Shown: positions 1 to 7,634 of the stretch, piece by piece
Numbering within the stretch: the stretch's first letter is position 1
Layout: every line of letters begins with the position of its first letter
NCBI RefSeq assembly: GCF_900104815.1
Contig: NZ_FNTD01000004.1
Coordinates: 2,310,501 to 2,374,500 of the forward strand
From: Streptomyces misionensis
GTDB taxonomy: Bacteria > Actinomycetota > Actinomycetes > Streptomycetales > Streptomycetaceae
Length of the DNA stretch: 64,000 bases
Direction: 5' to 3'
Translations under genes and position numbers: made by a program
Notes under the pieces: model-generated
What the model saw: only the letters and a program-made list of their open reading frames with translations
Told to the model about the DNA's origin: nothing
The model's database searches: none

Positions 1-813
1 GGGGTTGGTGGCCCGCAGCACCCGGTAGACGTCGAGGGCGCTCGCCGTGCACGGGGTCTCGAAGCGCTGGGAGGGCACGACCTGGAACGCCTCGCCCGCG
101 CGGATGCGCTCCTTGACGTCCTCCACGGCCCGCCGGAAGTCGGGGCCGCCCCACAGCGCGGTGTACTCGGGCAGTTCGGAGGGCGGCAGCACGGCCGGGG
201 GCTGGGCCACCGCGCGGGTGAGGTCGGCCTCCATGGCGTCGAGCCGGGCCACCGCGTCGTGGTACGCCTCGTCCACGCCGGTGTCCAGGTCGTTGTGGTT
301 GATCGCGTTGGCGATCAGCAGGACCGAGCCCTCCCAGTGGTCCATGACGGCGAGGTCGCTGGTCAGGAGCATGGTCAGCTCGGGCAGCCGCAGGTCGTCG
401 CGCTCGCCGGGGCCGATCTTCTCCAGGCGGCGGACGATGTCGTAGCCGAGGTAGCCGACCATGCCCCCGGTGAAGGGCGGCAGGCCCTCCTCGCGCGGCG
501 TGTGCAGGGTCTGGAGGGTGGCGCGCAGGGCCTTGAGCGGATCGCCGGCCACCGGGACGCCGACGGGCGGGGTGCCCAGCCAGTGGGCCTCGCCGTCCCG
601 GGCGGTGAGGGTGGCCGCGCTGCGGACGCCGACGAAGGAGTAGCGGGACCAGGAGCGGCCGTTCTCGGCGGACTCCAGCAGGAAGGTGCCGGGGCGCTCC
701 TTGGCCAGCTTGCGGTAGAGGGCGACGGGGGTGTCGCCGTCGGCGAGGAGCTTGCGGGTGACCGGGACGACGCGGCGGTCGGCGGCGAGTTTGCGGAAGG
801 TCTCCAGGTCCAT
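1..813 (-). CDS. trpE: Anthranilate synthase component I, N-terminal part (runs off the window)
   Basis: This enzyme makes anthranilate from chorismate and glutamine-derived ammonia, the first committed step of tryptophan synthesis. Only the first 271 residues are inside the window; the C-terminal catalytic chorismate-binding domain lies beyond base 1. The N-terminal regulatory domain is clear, including the LLES tryptophan-feedback motif at about residues 45-48 and FTGGMVGYLGYD further on. The start is ATG (MDLETFRKLAADRR), 11 nt after the hisI stop, so trpE is probably co-transcribed with hisI. The typical family length is about 500 aa. Function is confident; nothing can be said about the missing half. 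Confidence 0.95.
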   Translation of the reverse strand, partial: MDLETFRKLAADRRVVPVTRKLLADGDTPVALYRKLAKERPGTFLLESAENGRSWSRYSFVGVRSAATLTARDGEAHWLGTPPVGVPVAGDPLKALRATLQTLHTPREEGLPPFTGGMVGYLGYDIVRRLEKIGPGERDDLRLPELTMLLTSDLAVMDHWEGSVLLIANAINHNDLDTGVDEAYHDAVARLDAMEADLTRAVAQPPAVLPPSELPEYTALWGGPDFRRAVEDVKERIRAGEAFQVVPSQRFETPCTASALDVYRVLRATNP

Positions 814-824
814 GGCGGCGGCCC

Positions 825-1223
825 TCACCGGTCCGCGCCGGACACGGCGGCGTCCCCGTCGAGCAGGACGTCCTCGTCGAAGCAGGTGCGCGCGCCGGTG
901 TGGCAGGCGGCGCCCTCCTGGTCCACCCGGACCAGCACGGTGTCGGCGTCACAGTCGAGCGCGACCGACTTCACCCACTGGACGTGCCCGGAGGTGTCGC
1001 CCTTGACCCAGTACTCCTGGCGGCTGCGCGACCAGTAGGTGCAGCGGCCGGTGGTCAGGGTCCGATGCAGTGCCTCGTCGTCCATCCAGCCGAGCATGAG
1101 CACCTCCCCGGTGTCGTACTGCTGGGCGATCGCGGGCAGGAGGCCGTCGGCGCCGCGCTTGAGGCGGGCGGCGATCTCCGGGTCGAGGCTGCTGGGCCGG
1201 GGCGTGCCGGGCGTACTCGTCAT
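825..1223 (-). CDS. hisI: Phosphoribosyl-AMP cyclohydrolase
   Basis: HisI opens the purine ring of phosphoribosyl-AMP, step 3 of histidine synthesis, in the cytoplasm. The 132-aa protein is the usual stand-alone size, with no fused HisE. Family motifs are visible: WSRSR (about 64-68), KGDTSG (74-79), the metal-binding D-x-D-x-D (90-94), and zinc cysteines at about 107 and 114 (HTGARTCF). I start at the ATG giving MTSTPG; an ATG three codons upstream is possible. A weak -10-like CACAAT lies 7 nt before the chosen start, so a leaderless message is possible. trpE follows 11 nt downstream, and the rest of the his genes lie in a separate block. Confidence 0.95.
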   Translation of the reverse strand: MTSTPGTPRPSSLDPEIAARLKRGADGLLPAIAQQYDTGEVLMLGWMDDEALHRTLTTGRCTYWSRSRQEYWVKGDTSGHVQWVKSVALDCDADTVLVRVDQEGAACHTGARTCFDEDVLLDGDAAVSGADR

Positions 1224-1293
1224 GGGTGCCATTGTGCCGCGCGCCACCGACAGCCCCGGCCGGGTGTCCACTGCGCGGACCGGCGGCTCATCG

Positions 1294-1299
1294 TAGGCT
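1294..1299 (+). promoter_or_regulatory. Predicted -10 element of a leaderless promoter
   Basis: TAGGCT ends 6 nt before the ATG at 1306, which places the transcription start at about the A of the start codon. No Shine-Dalgarno sequence precedes the ATG. No convincing -35 was found at 17-18 nt. Leaderless mRNAs are common in actinobacteria; this assignment is inferred. Confidence 0.6.
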
Positions 1300-1305
1300 G
1301 ACCCC

Positions 1306-1941
1306 ATGTCGACCTTCGCCAAGCGTGAACGGCTCCTGCTCGCCGACCTCTTGGAAACCGTGGGCCCGGAGGCGCCGACCCTGTGCGAGGGGTGGCGGAC
1401 CCGGGACCTGGCCGCGCACGTGATCGTGCGCGAGCGCCGTCCGGACGCGGCCGGGGGCGCGCTGATCAAGCAGCTCGCGTCCCGCCTGGAGAAGGTGATG
1501 GCCGAGTACACCGCGAAGCCGTACGAGGAGCTGATCCAGCTCATCCGCACCGGTCCGCCGCGGTTCTCGCCGTTCCAGGTCAAGCAGGTGGACGAGGCGG
1601 CGAACACGGTCGAGTTCTACATCCACACCGAGGACGTGCGCCGGGCGCAGCCGGACTGGAGCCGGCGGGAGCTGGACCCGGTGTTCCAGGACACCCTGTG
1701 GTCCCGCCTGGAGCGGACGGCCCGGCTGCTGGGCCGCGGTGTGCCGACGGGGCTGGTGCTGCGCCGCCCGGACGGGCAGACCGTGGTGGCCCACAAGGGC
1801 GCGCCGGTGGTCACGGCCACCGGGGAGCCCTCGGAGCTGCTGCTGTTCGCGTTCGGCCGGGACCGGGCGGCGCAGGTGGAGCTGGAGGGTGACGCGGAGG
1901 CGATCGACACCCTGCACTCGTCCAAGCAGCTGGGCTTCTGA
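1306..1941 (+). CDS. TIGR03085-type metal-binding (DinB/maleylpyruvate-isomerase-like) protein
   Basis: This 211-aa protein resembles the actinobacterial TIGR03085 family, part of the DinB/mycothiol-dependent maleylpyruvate isomerase fold group. The characteristic N-terminal stretch [14 protein letters not shown] (about 26-39) carries the first of the metal-ligand histidines; [12 protein letters not shown] sits near residue 105-115. These proteins often use mycothiol, the low-molecular-weight thiol of actinobacteria, but the substrate of this one is unknown. It diverges from hisI and is followed after 9 nt by a VOC-fold gene, so the two may form a small operon. The start is set by the -10 element at 1294-1299 (leaderless). 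Confidence 0.8.
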   Translation: MSTFAKRERLLLADLLETVGPEAPTLCEGWRTRDLAAHVIVRERRPDAAGGALIKQLASRLEKVMAEYTAKPYEELIQLIRTGPPRFSPFQVKQVDEAANTVEFYIHTEDVRRAQPDWSRRELDPVFQDTLWSRLERTARLLGRGVPTGLVLRRPDGQTVVAHKGAPVVTATGEPSELLLFAFGRDRAAQVELEGDAEAIDTLHSSKQLGF

Positions 1942-1950
1942 GGCCGCCTG

Positions 1951-2349
1951 GTGATCAAGGTCGCGATGACCGGGGTGTACGTGGACGACGTGGCGCGGGC
2001 CCACGCCTTCTACACGGACGTCCTCGGTTTCGAGACCCGTACGCGCATGGATCTCGGCAACGGCACGCTCTTCGTGACGGTCGGCGCGCCCGAGGGCGCC
2101 CAGCCGGACCTCCAGCTCCTCCTGGAGCCGGGCCAGGGGCTCGTCGCCGAGCCCTACCGCCGGGCGCTGTACGAGGCGGGCATCCCGTGCATCGTCTTCT
2201 CGGTGGACGACCTCCCGGCCGAACACCGCCGGCTGTCCGCGCTGGGCGTCCGCTTCCCGCACGGGCCGCGGCGGCAGGGGCCGGTGCTGGCGGCGGTGCT
2301 CGACGACACGTGCGGCAATCTGGTGCAGCTGGTGCAGCCCGACGCGTGA
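1951..2349 (+). CDS. VOC-family (glyoxalase/bleomycin-resistance fold) protein
   Basis: This 132-aa protein has the paired beta-alpha-beta-beta-beta modules of the VOC superfamily: VYVDDVARAHAFYTDVLGFETRTR at the N-terminus, a second module near FSVDDLPAEHRRLSALGVRF, and a final DTCGNLVQLVQP motif. Members include metal-dependent lyases and dioxygenases as well as drug-binding resistance proteins, so no substrate can be assigned. It starts with GTG nine bases after the preceding gene, suggesting co-transcription. Its 3' end abuts the convergent MFS transporter gene with only 3 nt between them. Confidence 0.85.
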   Translation: MIKVAMTGVYVDDVARAHAFYTDVLGFETRTRMDLGNGTLFVTVGAPEGAQPDLQLLLEPGQGLVAEPYRRALYEAGIPCIVFSVDDLPAEHRRLSALGVRFPHGPRRQGPVLAAVLDDTCGNLVQLVQPDA

Positions 2350-2352
2350 GGG

Positions 2353-3642
2353 TCAGCCCGGGAGTTCGGCGCGGCGCAGGGCCGGTACGACGAGGGGGAC
2401 GACCCCGCCGAGGCCGCAGACGCAGGCGCTGACCAGGTAGACGGGCCCGACTCCCCACAGGCCGATCGCGGCGGCGGCCACCGGCATGCTCAGCGGGGTG
2501 AGGCCGAGGCTGATCAGGCTGGAGACGGCGGTGACCCGGCCGAGGTAGGCGGGGTCGGCCTGGGTCTGGAGCACGGCGCCGCACAGGGCGCCGCTGAGCC
2601 CGGTCAGCAGGCCGACGAGCAGGGCGGTGCCGACGGCCACCCAGAGGGTGGGCGCGAAGGCGAGGGCGCCGACGGCGAAGGACCCGGCGAGCAGGGCGAC
2701 GCCGGACAGCAGTCCGGCGCGCGGCAGCCGCCCCCGGAGGGTGAGCAGCAGCGAGGCGGCCCCGGCGCCCACGCCGAACCCGGCGAGCACCCAGCCCATC
2801 CCGGTGGCACCCCAGCCGCGGTGGTCCGCGAGCAGGGTGAGGCCGACGTTCAGCGGGCCGACGAAGCCCAGGTCGCCGAGGGCGATGGAGAGCATCAGCG
2901 GGGCGAGGACGCGGTGCCGGCGGATGTGGCGCAGCCCGGCGGCGAGGTCGGCCCGGGCGGTGCCGCGGGGGCCGTCCGCCCCGCCCGGCAGCTCCCGTAT
3001 CCGCACGGAGAGCAGCAGCGGCACGGAGACCGCGATCAGCGCTCCGGCGAGGGCGAAGGCCGCCGGGGCGCCGCCGACGGCCACGCCGAGACCGCCGAGC
3101 GGGGCGCCGACGACGCTCGCGAACCGGATGGCCAGACCGCGCATGCCCTGCACCCGGGCCAGCTGGTCCGGGCCGGTGATCCGGGCGGGCAGGGCGCCCA
3201 CGGCGGGTATGAACACGGCGTCCACGGTGCCGAAGACCAGTGCGAGCAGGGCGAGCGGCCACAGTCCGGGGCTGGTGAGGTACAGCAGGGCGGCCACCGC
3301 GAGGACGGCGGCGCAGCGCATGGCGTCGCTGCCGACGACGACCCGGCGGGGCCCGAGCCGGTCGGCGAGCACTCCCCCGCCGAGCATCAGGACGGCCCTG
3401 GGCACCGCGCTCACCGACATCACCAGGCCGGCCTGTGCCGGGGTCCCGGCCCGCACGGCCGCCCAGGACAGCGCGAGGTAGTAGACGCTGTCGCCGAGCA
3501 TGGAGCAGGTGTAGGCGGTCAGCCAGCGCCGCACATTGGGGTCCCGGTGGGCCTGCACGGTGGCGGGTGCGAGCGACGAGGCCGGGTCGGGCTCCTCGGA
3601 CGGGCGGGGCGGGGCGGCCGGGGCGCGGCGGGGCTCAGCCAC
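2353..3642 (-). CDS. MFS transporter
   Basis: This 429-aa integral membrane protein has the Gly/Ala-rich alternating hydrophobic pattern of about 12 transmembrane helices. It contains the MFS motif-A-like loop between TM2 and TM3 (GGGVLADRLGPRRVVVG, about residues 90-106). A polar, proline-rich N-terminus of about 35 residues precedes TM1. The arrangement resembles small-molecule and macrolide-type effluxers (MFS_3/enterobactin exporter-like), but the substrate is unknown. Its start overlaps the upstream ArsR-like regulator gene by 8 nt, so the two are co-transcribed and translationally coupled. Induction is probably governed by that regulator through the operator at 4253-4274. Confidence 0.9.
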   Translation of the reverse strand: MAEPRRAPAAPPRPSEEPDPASSLAPATVQAHRDPNVRRWLTAYTCSMLGDSVYYLALSWAAVRAGTPAQAGLVMSVSAVPRAVLMLGGGVLADRLGPRRVVVGSDAMRCAAVLAVAALLYLTSPGLWPLALLALVFGTVDAVFIPAVGALPARITGPDQLARVQGMRGLAIRFASVVGAPLGGLGVAVGGAPAAFALAGALIAVSVPLLLSVRIRELPGGADGPRGTARADLAAGLRHIRRHRVLAPLMLSIALGDLGFVGPLNVGLTLLADHRGWGATGMGWVLAGFGVGAGAASLLLTLRGRLPRAGLLSGVALLAGSFAVGALAFAPTLWVAVGTALLVGLLTGLSGALCGAVLQTQADPAYLGRVTAVSSLISLGLTPLSMPVAAAAIGLWGVGPVYLVSACVCGLGGVVPLVVPALRRAELPG

Positions 3643-4225
3643 GGAACGGGAACGCGTAGGTGTGGACCGCGACGTTCTCGCGGCCCCCGGTCTCGCCGGC
3701 GGCCTGCGCCGCCCGGCCGCGCTCCTCGTAGCGCCGCACGAGGGCGAGCATGTCCCGGGTCAGCTCGGCGAGTTCGGCGGCGGTGAGCCGCAGCATGGCC
3801 TCGGAGGACTCGGCGGCGTCGTTCCACTCCTCGCCCCAGTGCGCGCGCTCGTCGAGGAAGCGCTGGTACATCTCGGTCCGCTGGGCGAAGAACAGCCTGC
3901 TCGCGGCGGTGTGCGCGGCGGCCTTCTCGGGGGCGTCGCGGAAGTCCTCGTCGCTGATGCGCACGCCGTCGGACGCGGGCTGCCACCAGCGTTCCCGGCC
4001 GTCCCCGCTCTGCTGCGCGGCCTCCTCGATCAGCCCGTGCTCGGCCAGCTTGCGCAGGTGGTAGCTGACCAGCGAGACGGCCTCGTCGACCTGGCCGGCG
4101 AGCTGGGAGGCGGTCGCCGTCCGGGCCAGGGTCAGGGCGCGGTAGAGCCGCATCCGCAGGGGGTGGGCGAGCGCCTTGAGGGTGCCCAGGTCGGTGATCC
4201 GGCGGTCTCTTTCCTTCTCTGGCAT
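3635..4225 (-). CDS. ArsR/HTH_20-like winged-helix regulator
   Basis: This 196-aa protein has an N-terminal winged helix (about 10-85) with ITDLGTLKALAHPLRMRLYRAL and the recognition-helix segment SLVSYHLRKLAEHGLIEEA typical of ArsR-like factors. A Trp-containing wing (ERWWQPASDG) follows. The remaining 110 residues are mostly helical and probably dimerise or bind an effector; no cysteine metal-site motif is seen, so metal sensing is unlikely. It is co-transcribed with the MFS transporter it overlaps, and is probably a repressor of the pair. A -10 element 6 nt before the ATG predicts a leaderless transcript; the likely operator lies across its -35. Confidence 0.88.
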   Translation of the reverse strand: MPEKERDRRITDLGTLKALAHPLRMRLYRALTLARTATASQLAGQVDEAVSLVSYHLRKLAEHGLIEEAAQQSGDGRERWWQPASDGVRISDEDFRDAPEKAAAHTAASRLFFAQRTEMYQRFLDERAHWGEEWNDAAESSEAMLRLTAAELAELTRDMLALVRRYEERGRAAQAAGETGGRENVAVHTYAFPFRG

Positions 4226-4231
4226 GCCATG

Positions 4232-4274
4232 ATCCTAGATGGGAAAGAAATCTTGCGCAATGAAGTTTGCGCAA
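4232..4274 (-). promoter_or_regulatory. Promoter and tandem TTGCGCAA operator of the ArsR-like/MFS operon
   Basis: Read on the minus strand, TTGCGC (-35, bases 4260-4255), a 17-nt spacer and TAGGAT (-10, bases 4237-4232) form a good housekeeping promoter. The ATG at 4225 begins 6 nt after the -10. The perfect 8-bp palindrome TTGCGCAA occurs twice, at 4253-4260 and 4267-4274, one copy overlapping the -35. The 14-bp centre-to-centre spacing is not an exact helical repeat. The layout suggests autorepression by the adjacent regulator; binding is inferred. Confidence 0.7.
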
Positions 4275-4298
4275 CTTTCCTTTCGCGTCTGTTCCGTG

Positions 4299-4330
4299 AA
4301 AAGGCCCCGGCGGCACCAGCCACCGGGGCC
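4299..4330 (-). terminator. Intrinsic terminator of the hisD-hisF operon
   Basis: A GGCCCCGG/CCGGGGCC stem (4323-4330 with 4303-4310) with a 12-nt loop lies 19 nt past the hisF stop. On the minus strand it is followed by TTTT (4302-4299). It separates hisF from the oppositely placed regulator promoter. Confidence 0.75.
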
Positions 4331-4348
4331 GAGCCCGCTCGCCGGGCG

Positions 4349-5104
4349 TCAGCGCACCGGGTGTCCCGCCCCCCGCAGCGTCTCCTTCACCTCGCCGATG
4401 CGCAGATCGCCGAAGTGGAAGACGGAGGCGGCCAGGACCGCGTCCGCGCCCGCGGCGACGGCCGGCGGGAAGTCGGCCAGCCTGCCCGCGCCGCCGGAGG
4501 CGATCACCGGCACGGAGACGTGCTTGCGGACGGCGGCGATCATCTCCAGGTCGTAGCCGTCCTTGGTGCCGTCCGCGTCCATCGAGTTCAGCAGGATCTC
4601 GCCCGCGCCCAGTTCGGCCGCGCGGTGCGCCCACTCGACGGCGTCGATGCCGGTGCCCCGGCGACCGCCGTGCGTGGTGACCTCGAAGGAACCGGACTCG
4701 GCGCGCCGGGCGTCCACCGACAGCACCAGCACCTGGCGGCCGAAGCGCTCGGCGATCTCGCGGATCAGCTCGGGACGGGCGATGGCCGCGGTGTTCACGC
4801 CCACCTTGTCGGCGCCCGCCCGCAGCAGCTTGTCCACGTCCTCGGCGGTGCGCACGCCGCCGCCGACGGTGAGCGGGATGAAGACCTGCTCGGCGGTGCG
4901 GCGCACCACGTCGTACGTCGTCTCCCGGTTGCCCGAGGACGCGGTGATGTCCAGGAACGTCAGCTCGTCGGCGCCCTCGGCGTCGTACACCTTGGCCATC
5001 TCGACGGGGTCGCCCGCGTCGCGCAGGTTCTGGAAGTTGACGCCCTTGACGACCCGGCCGTTGTCCACGTCCAGGCAGGGGATGACTCGGACCGCCAGGG
5101 TCAT
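4349..5104 (-). CDS. hisF: Imidazole glycerol-phosphate synthase, cyclase subunit
   Basis: HisF, with HisH, turns PRFAR plus ammonia into imidazole glycerol phosphate and AICAR. The 251-aa (beta/alpha)8 barrel is of standard length. Hallmarks are [17 protein letters not shown] at the N-terminus (catalytic Asp), [11 protein letters not shown] (about 82-92), the second catalytic Asp in LSVDARR (about 130), and the phosphate-binding IASGGAG segment. It is the last gene of the hisD-to-hisF unit, 6 nt after the RidA-like gene, with a terminator just downstream. Confidence 0.98.
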   Translation of the reverse strand: MTLAVRVIPCLDVDNGRVVKGVNFQNLRDAGDPVEMAKVYDAEGADELTFLDITASSGNRETTYDVVRRTAEQVFIPLTVGGGVRTAEDVDKLLRAGADKVGVNTAAIARPELIREIAERFGRQVLVLSVDARRAESGSFEVTTHGGRRGTGIDAVEWAHRAAELGAGEILLNSMDADGTKDGYDLEMIAAVRKHVSVPVIASGGAGRLADFPPAVAAGADAVLAASVFHFGDLRIGEVKETLRGAGHPVR

Positions 5105-5110
5105 GACTGC

Positions 5111-5506
5111 TCAGGCTCCTCTGAATGCTTCAAGCTCTACTTCGACCAGGATGCGCGGGTCCACGAAGCCCTCGACCACCAGCAGGGTCGTGCACGGGCG
5201 CACGGAGTCGAACAGCTCCTTGTGGGCCCGCCCCGCCTCGTCGACGTCGCGCACATGGCTCAGGTACATACGGGTGCGGATCACGGACTCGACGCCGAGC
5301 CCGAACTCCTTCAGCGCGTCGAGGGCGTTGCCGAAGGCGACCCGGGTCTGCTCGTACGGATCGCCCTCGCCGTAGAGGACCGTGCCCTTGAAGGACGTGG
5401 TGCCGCCCACGGACACCCGGTCCCCGGCCGCGACGGCGCGCGCGAAACCGAAGCTCTCTTCCCAGGGACTTCCGCTCTGCACACGCCGCACGGCTTCGGA
5501 CGTCAT
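5111..5506 (-). CDS. RidA-family (YjgF/YER057c) protein
   Basis: This 131-aa protein has the RidA/Rid fold: [23 protein letters not shown] in the first half, then [19 protein letters not shown], and a C-terminal [10 protein letters not shown] strand. RidA proper deaminates reactive enamine and imine intermediates; other Rid subfamilies have unknown roles. The catalytic Arg expected in RidA (about 105 in the family) may correspond to RPCTTLLVV, so it may be active, but the subfamily is unassigned. It lies between hisA and hisF: its ATG overlaps the hisA stop (ATGA), and hisF begins 6 nt after its own stop. This ties it to histidine synthesis. Confidence 0.88.
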   Translation of the reverse strand: MTSEAVRRVQSGSPWEESFGFARAVAAGDRVSVGGTTSFKGTVLYGEGDPYEQTRVAFGNALDALKEFGLGVESVIRTRMYLSHVRDVDEAGRAHKELFDSVRPCTTLLVVEGFVDPRILVEVELEAFRGA

Positions 5507-6228
5507 GACGACACAGCCTCCAGGGCCTCTTCCAGGGTGAACGCCTTCGCGTACAGGGCCTTCCCGACGATGGAGCCCTCGACACCGAGGGGCACCAGTT
5601 CGGCGATGGCGCGCAGGTCGTCCAGGGACGACACGCCGCCGGAGGCCACGACCGGCCGGTCCGTCGCCGCGCACACGTTCCGCAGCAGCTCCAGGTTGGG
5701 GCCCTGGAGGGTGCCGTCCTTGGCGATGTCGGTGACGACGTAGCGGGCGCAGCCCTCCTTGTTCAGGCGCTCCAGCGTCTCGTAGAGGTCGCCGCCGTCG
5801 CGGGTCCAGCCGCGGCCGCGCAGGGTGGTGCCGCGCACGTCCAGGCCCACCGCGATCTTGTCGCCGTGCTCGGCGATCACCTTGGCGACCCACTCGGGGC
5901 TCTCCAGGGCGGCCGTGCCGAGGTTGACGCGGGTGCAGCCGGTGGCGAGGGCGGCGGCCAGGGTGTCGTCGTCACGGATGCCGCCGGACAGCTCCACCTT
6001 GATGTCCATCGCCCCCGCGACCTCGGCGATCAGGGCCCGGTTGTCGCCGGTGCCGAAGGCCGCGTCCAGGTCGACCAGGTGCAGCCACTCGGCGCCGGAC
6101 CGCTGCCAGGCGAGGGCGGCCTCCAGCGGGGAGCCGTAGGAGGTCTCGGTCCCGGACTCGCCGTGGACGAGCCGTACGGCCTGGCCGTCGCGGACGTCGA
6201 CGGCGGGGAGGAGTTCGAGCTTGGCCAT
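5503..6228 (-). CDS. priA: Bifunctional phosphoribosyl isomerase PriA (HisA/TrpF)
   Basis: PriA isomerises both ProFAR (histidine pathway) and phosphoribosyl anthranilate (tryptophan pathway), because most actinobacteria lack a separate trpF. The 241-aa (beta/alpha)8 barrel carries [15 protein letters not shown] (catalytic Asp near 11), [12 protein letters not shown] (about 78-89), and a second Asp in [15 protein letters not shown]. The stretch around [10 protein letters not shown] closes the phosphate site. I call it PriA rather than plain HisA on sequence similarity to Streptomyces proteins and taxonomy; dual activity is inferred. It overlaps the RidA-like gene by 4 nt and follows hisH after 3 nt. 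Confidence 0.93.
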   Translation of the reverse strand: MAKLELLPAVDVRDGQAVRLVHGESGTETSYGSPLEAALAWQRSGAEWLHLVDLDAAFGTGDNRALIAEVAGAMDIKVELSGGIRDDDTLAAALATGCTRVNLGTAALESPEWVAKVIAEHGDKIAVGLDVRGTTLRGRGWTRDGGDLYETLERLNKEGCARYVVTDIAKDGTLQGPNLELLRNVCAATDRPVVASGGVSSLDDLRAIAELVPLGVEGSIVGKALYAKAFTLEEALEAVSS

Positions 6229-6231
6229 GGT

Positions 6232-6876
6232 CTACAGGGTTCCGATCCAGTTGGTGAGGAGCTGGGCACCGGCGTCGCCGGACTTCTCGGGGTGGAACTG
6301 GGTGGCCCACAGGGCACCGTTCTCCACCGCGGCGACGAACGGCCGGCCGTGCGTGGCCCAGGTGACCTTGGGCGCGGCGATCACCGGGTTGTTCGCCTCC
6401 TGCGTCCAGTCGTGGACGGCGTAGGAGTGCACGAAGTAGAAGCGGGCGTCGGCGTCGAGACCCGCGAACAGCTCCGAGTCGGCGGGGGCCTCGACGGTGT
6501 TCCAGCCCATGTGGGGCACGACGTCGGCCTCCAGGGGCGCGACGGTGCCGGGCCATTCCTCCAGGCCCTCGGCCTCCACGCCGTGCTCGATGCCGCGCGT
6601 GAACAGGATCTGCATGCCGACGCAGATGCCCATCACCGGCCGTCCGCCGGACAGCCGGCGGTCCACGATCCAGTCACCGCGGGCGGCGCGCAGGCCCTGC
6701 ATGCAGGCGGCGAAGGCGCCGACGCCCGGCACCAGCAGGCCGTCGGCGTTCATCGCCCTGTCGAAGTCGCGGGTGATCTCCACCTCGGCGCCGACCCGTG
6801 CGAGGGCTCGCTCGGCGGAGCGGACATTGCCGAAGCCGTAGTCGAAGACCACGACCTTCTTCGCGGCCGCGCTCAA
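6232..6876 (-). CDS. hisH: Imidazole glycerol-phosphate synthase, glutamine amidotransferase subunit
   Basis: HisH hydrolyses glutamine and channels ammonia to HisF. The class I amidotransferase triad is visible: Cys in GICVGMQ (about 88), His in TQFHPEKSG (near 195), then Glu. I choose the TTG at 6876 (214 aa) over the GTG at 6882. A GGAGG at 6888-6884 sits 7 nt before the TTG but only one base from the GTG. The TTG also overlaps the stop of the preceding small ORF as TTGA. It is followed by priA after 3 nt. Confidence 0.93.
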   Translation of the reverse strand: MSAAAKKVVVFDYGFGNVRSAERALARVGAEVEITRDFDRAMNADGLLVPGVGAFAACMQGLRAARGDWIVDRRLSGGRPVMGICVGMQILFTRGIEHGVEAEGLEEWPGTVAPLEADVVPHMGWNTVEAPADSELFAGLDADARFYFVHSYAVHDWTQEANNPVIAAPKVTWATHGRPFVAAVENGALWATQFHPEKSGDAGAQLLTNWIGTL

Positions 6877-7037
6877 TTCCACACCTCCAGCCGCATGACG
6901 CCCGCGACCAGGCACATCCCGGCCGCCAGGGAGAGCAGCACGATCAGGCTGGTGGGCATCTTCTGCTTGACGAAGGAGACGATGCCACCGACCAGGAAGA
7001 GGCCGACGACGATCAGGATGGTCGACAGACCGGTCAT
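6873..7037 (-). CDS. Small membrane protein (54 aa) inside the his operon
   Basis: This ORF of 54 codons starts with ATG 3 nt after the hisB stop and ends in a TGA that overlaps the hisH TTG start. The product begins [18 protein letters not shown], then has a short basic turn (VKQKM) and a second hydrophobic stretch ([19 protein letters not shown]) before a C-terminal LEVWN. This predicts two transmembrane helices with a cytoplasmic or extracytoplasmic hairpin. I do not recognise a named family. Its exact fit between hisB and hisH, with coupling at both ends and hisH's ribosome site inside it, argues it is real. Its function in histidine synthesis is unknown. Confidence 0.75.
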   Translation of the reverse strand: MTGLSTILIVVGLFLVGGIVSFVKQKMPTSLIVLLSLAAGMCLVAGVMRLEVWN

Positions 7038-7040
7038 GGG

Positions 7041-7634
7041 TTACAGCGCGCCCTTCGTCGACGGGAGGATGCCGGCCGCGCGCGGGTCGCGCTCGGAGGC
7101 GTAGCGCAGCGCCCGGGCCAGCGCCTTGAACTGGCACTCCACGATGTGGTGGGCGTTGCGTCCATACGGTACGTGGACGTGCAGCGCGATCTGCGCCTGG
7201 GCCACGAAGGACTCCAGGATGTGCCGGGTCATCGTGGTGTCGTACGCGCCGATCATCGGCGCCATCCGCTCGGGCTCGGTGTGCACCAGGTAGGGACGGC
7301 CGGAGAGGTCGACGGTGACCTGGGCGAGCGACTCGTCCAGCGGGACCGTGCAGTTGCCGAAGCGGTAGATGCCCACCTTGTCGCCGAGCGCCTGCTTGAA
7401 GGCGGCGCCGAGCGCGAGGGCGGTGTCCTCGATGGTGTGGTGGGAGTCGATGTGCAGGTCGCCGTCGGTCTTCACGGTCAGGTCGAACAGTCCGTGCCGG
7501 CCGAGCTGGTCGAGCATGTGGTCGTAGAAGCCGACGCCGGTGGCGATGTCGGTCCGCCCGGTGCCGTCGAGGTCTATCTCGACCAGGACCGAGGTCTCCT
7601 TGGTGGTGCGCTCGACGCGCCCTACGCGGCTCAT
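7041..7634 (-). CDS. hisB: Imidazoleglycerol-phosphate dehydratase
   Basis: HisB removes water from imidazole glycerol phosphate to give imidazole acetol phosphate. The 197-aa protein is monofunctional, with no N-terminal histidinol phosphatase domain as in enterobacteria. The manganese-binding repeats are clear: [14 protein letters not shown] (about 70-83) and [16 protein letters not shown] (about 165-180), plus [13 protein letters not shown]. Its ATG overlaps the hisC stop as ATGA. Confidence 0.97.
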   Translation of the reverse strand: MSRVGRVERTTKETSVLVEIDLDGTGRTDIATGVGFYDHMLDQLGRHGLFDLTVKTDGDLHIDSHHTIEDTALALGAAFKQALGDKVGIYRFGNCTVPLDESLAQVTVDLSGRPYLVHTEPERMAPMIGAYDTTMTRHILESFVAQAQIALHVHVPYGRNAHHIVECQFKALARALRYASERDPRAAGILPSTKGAL

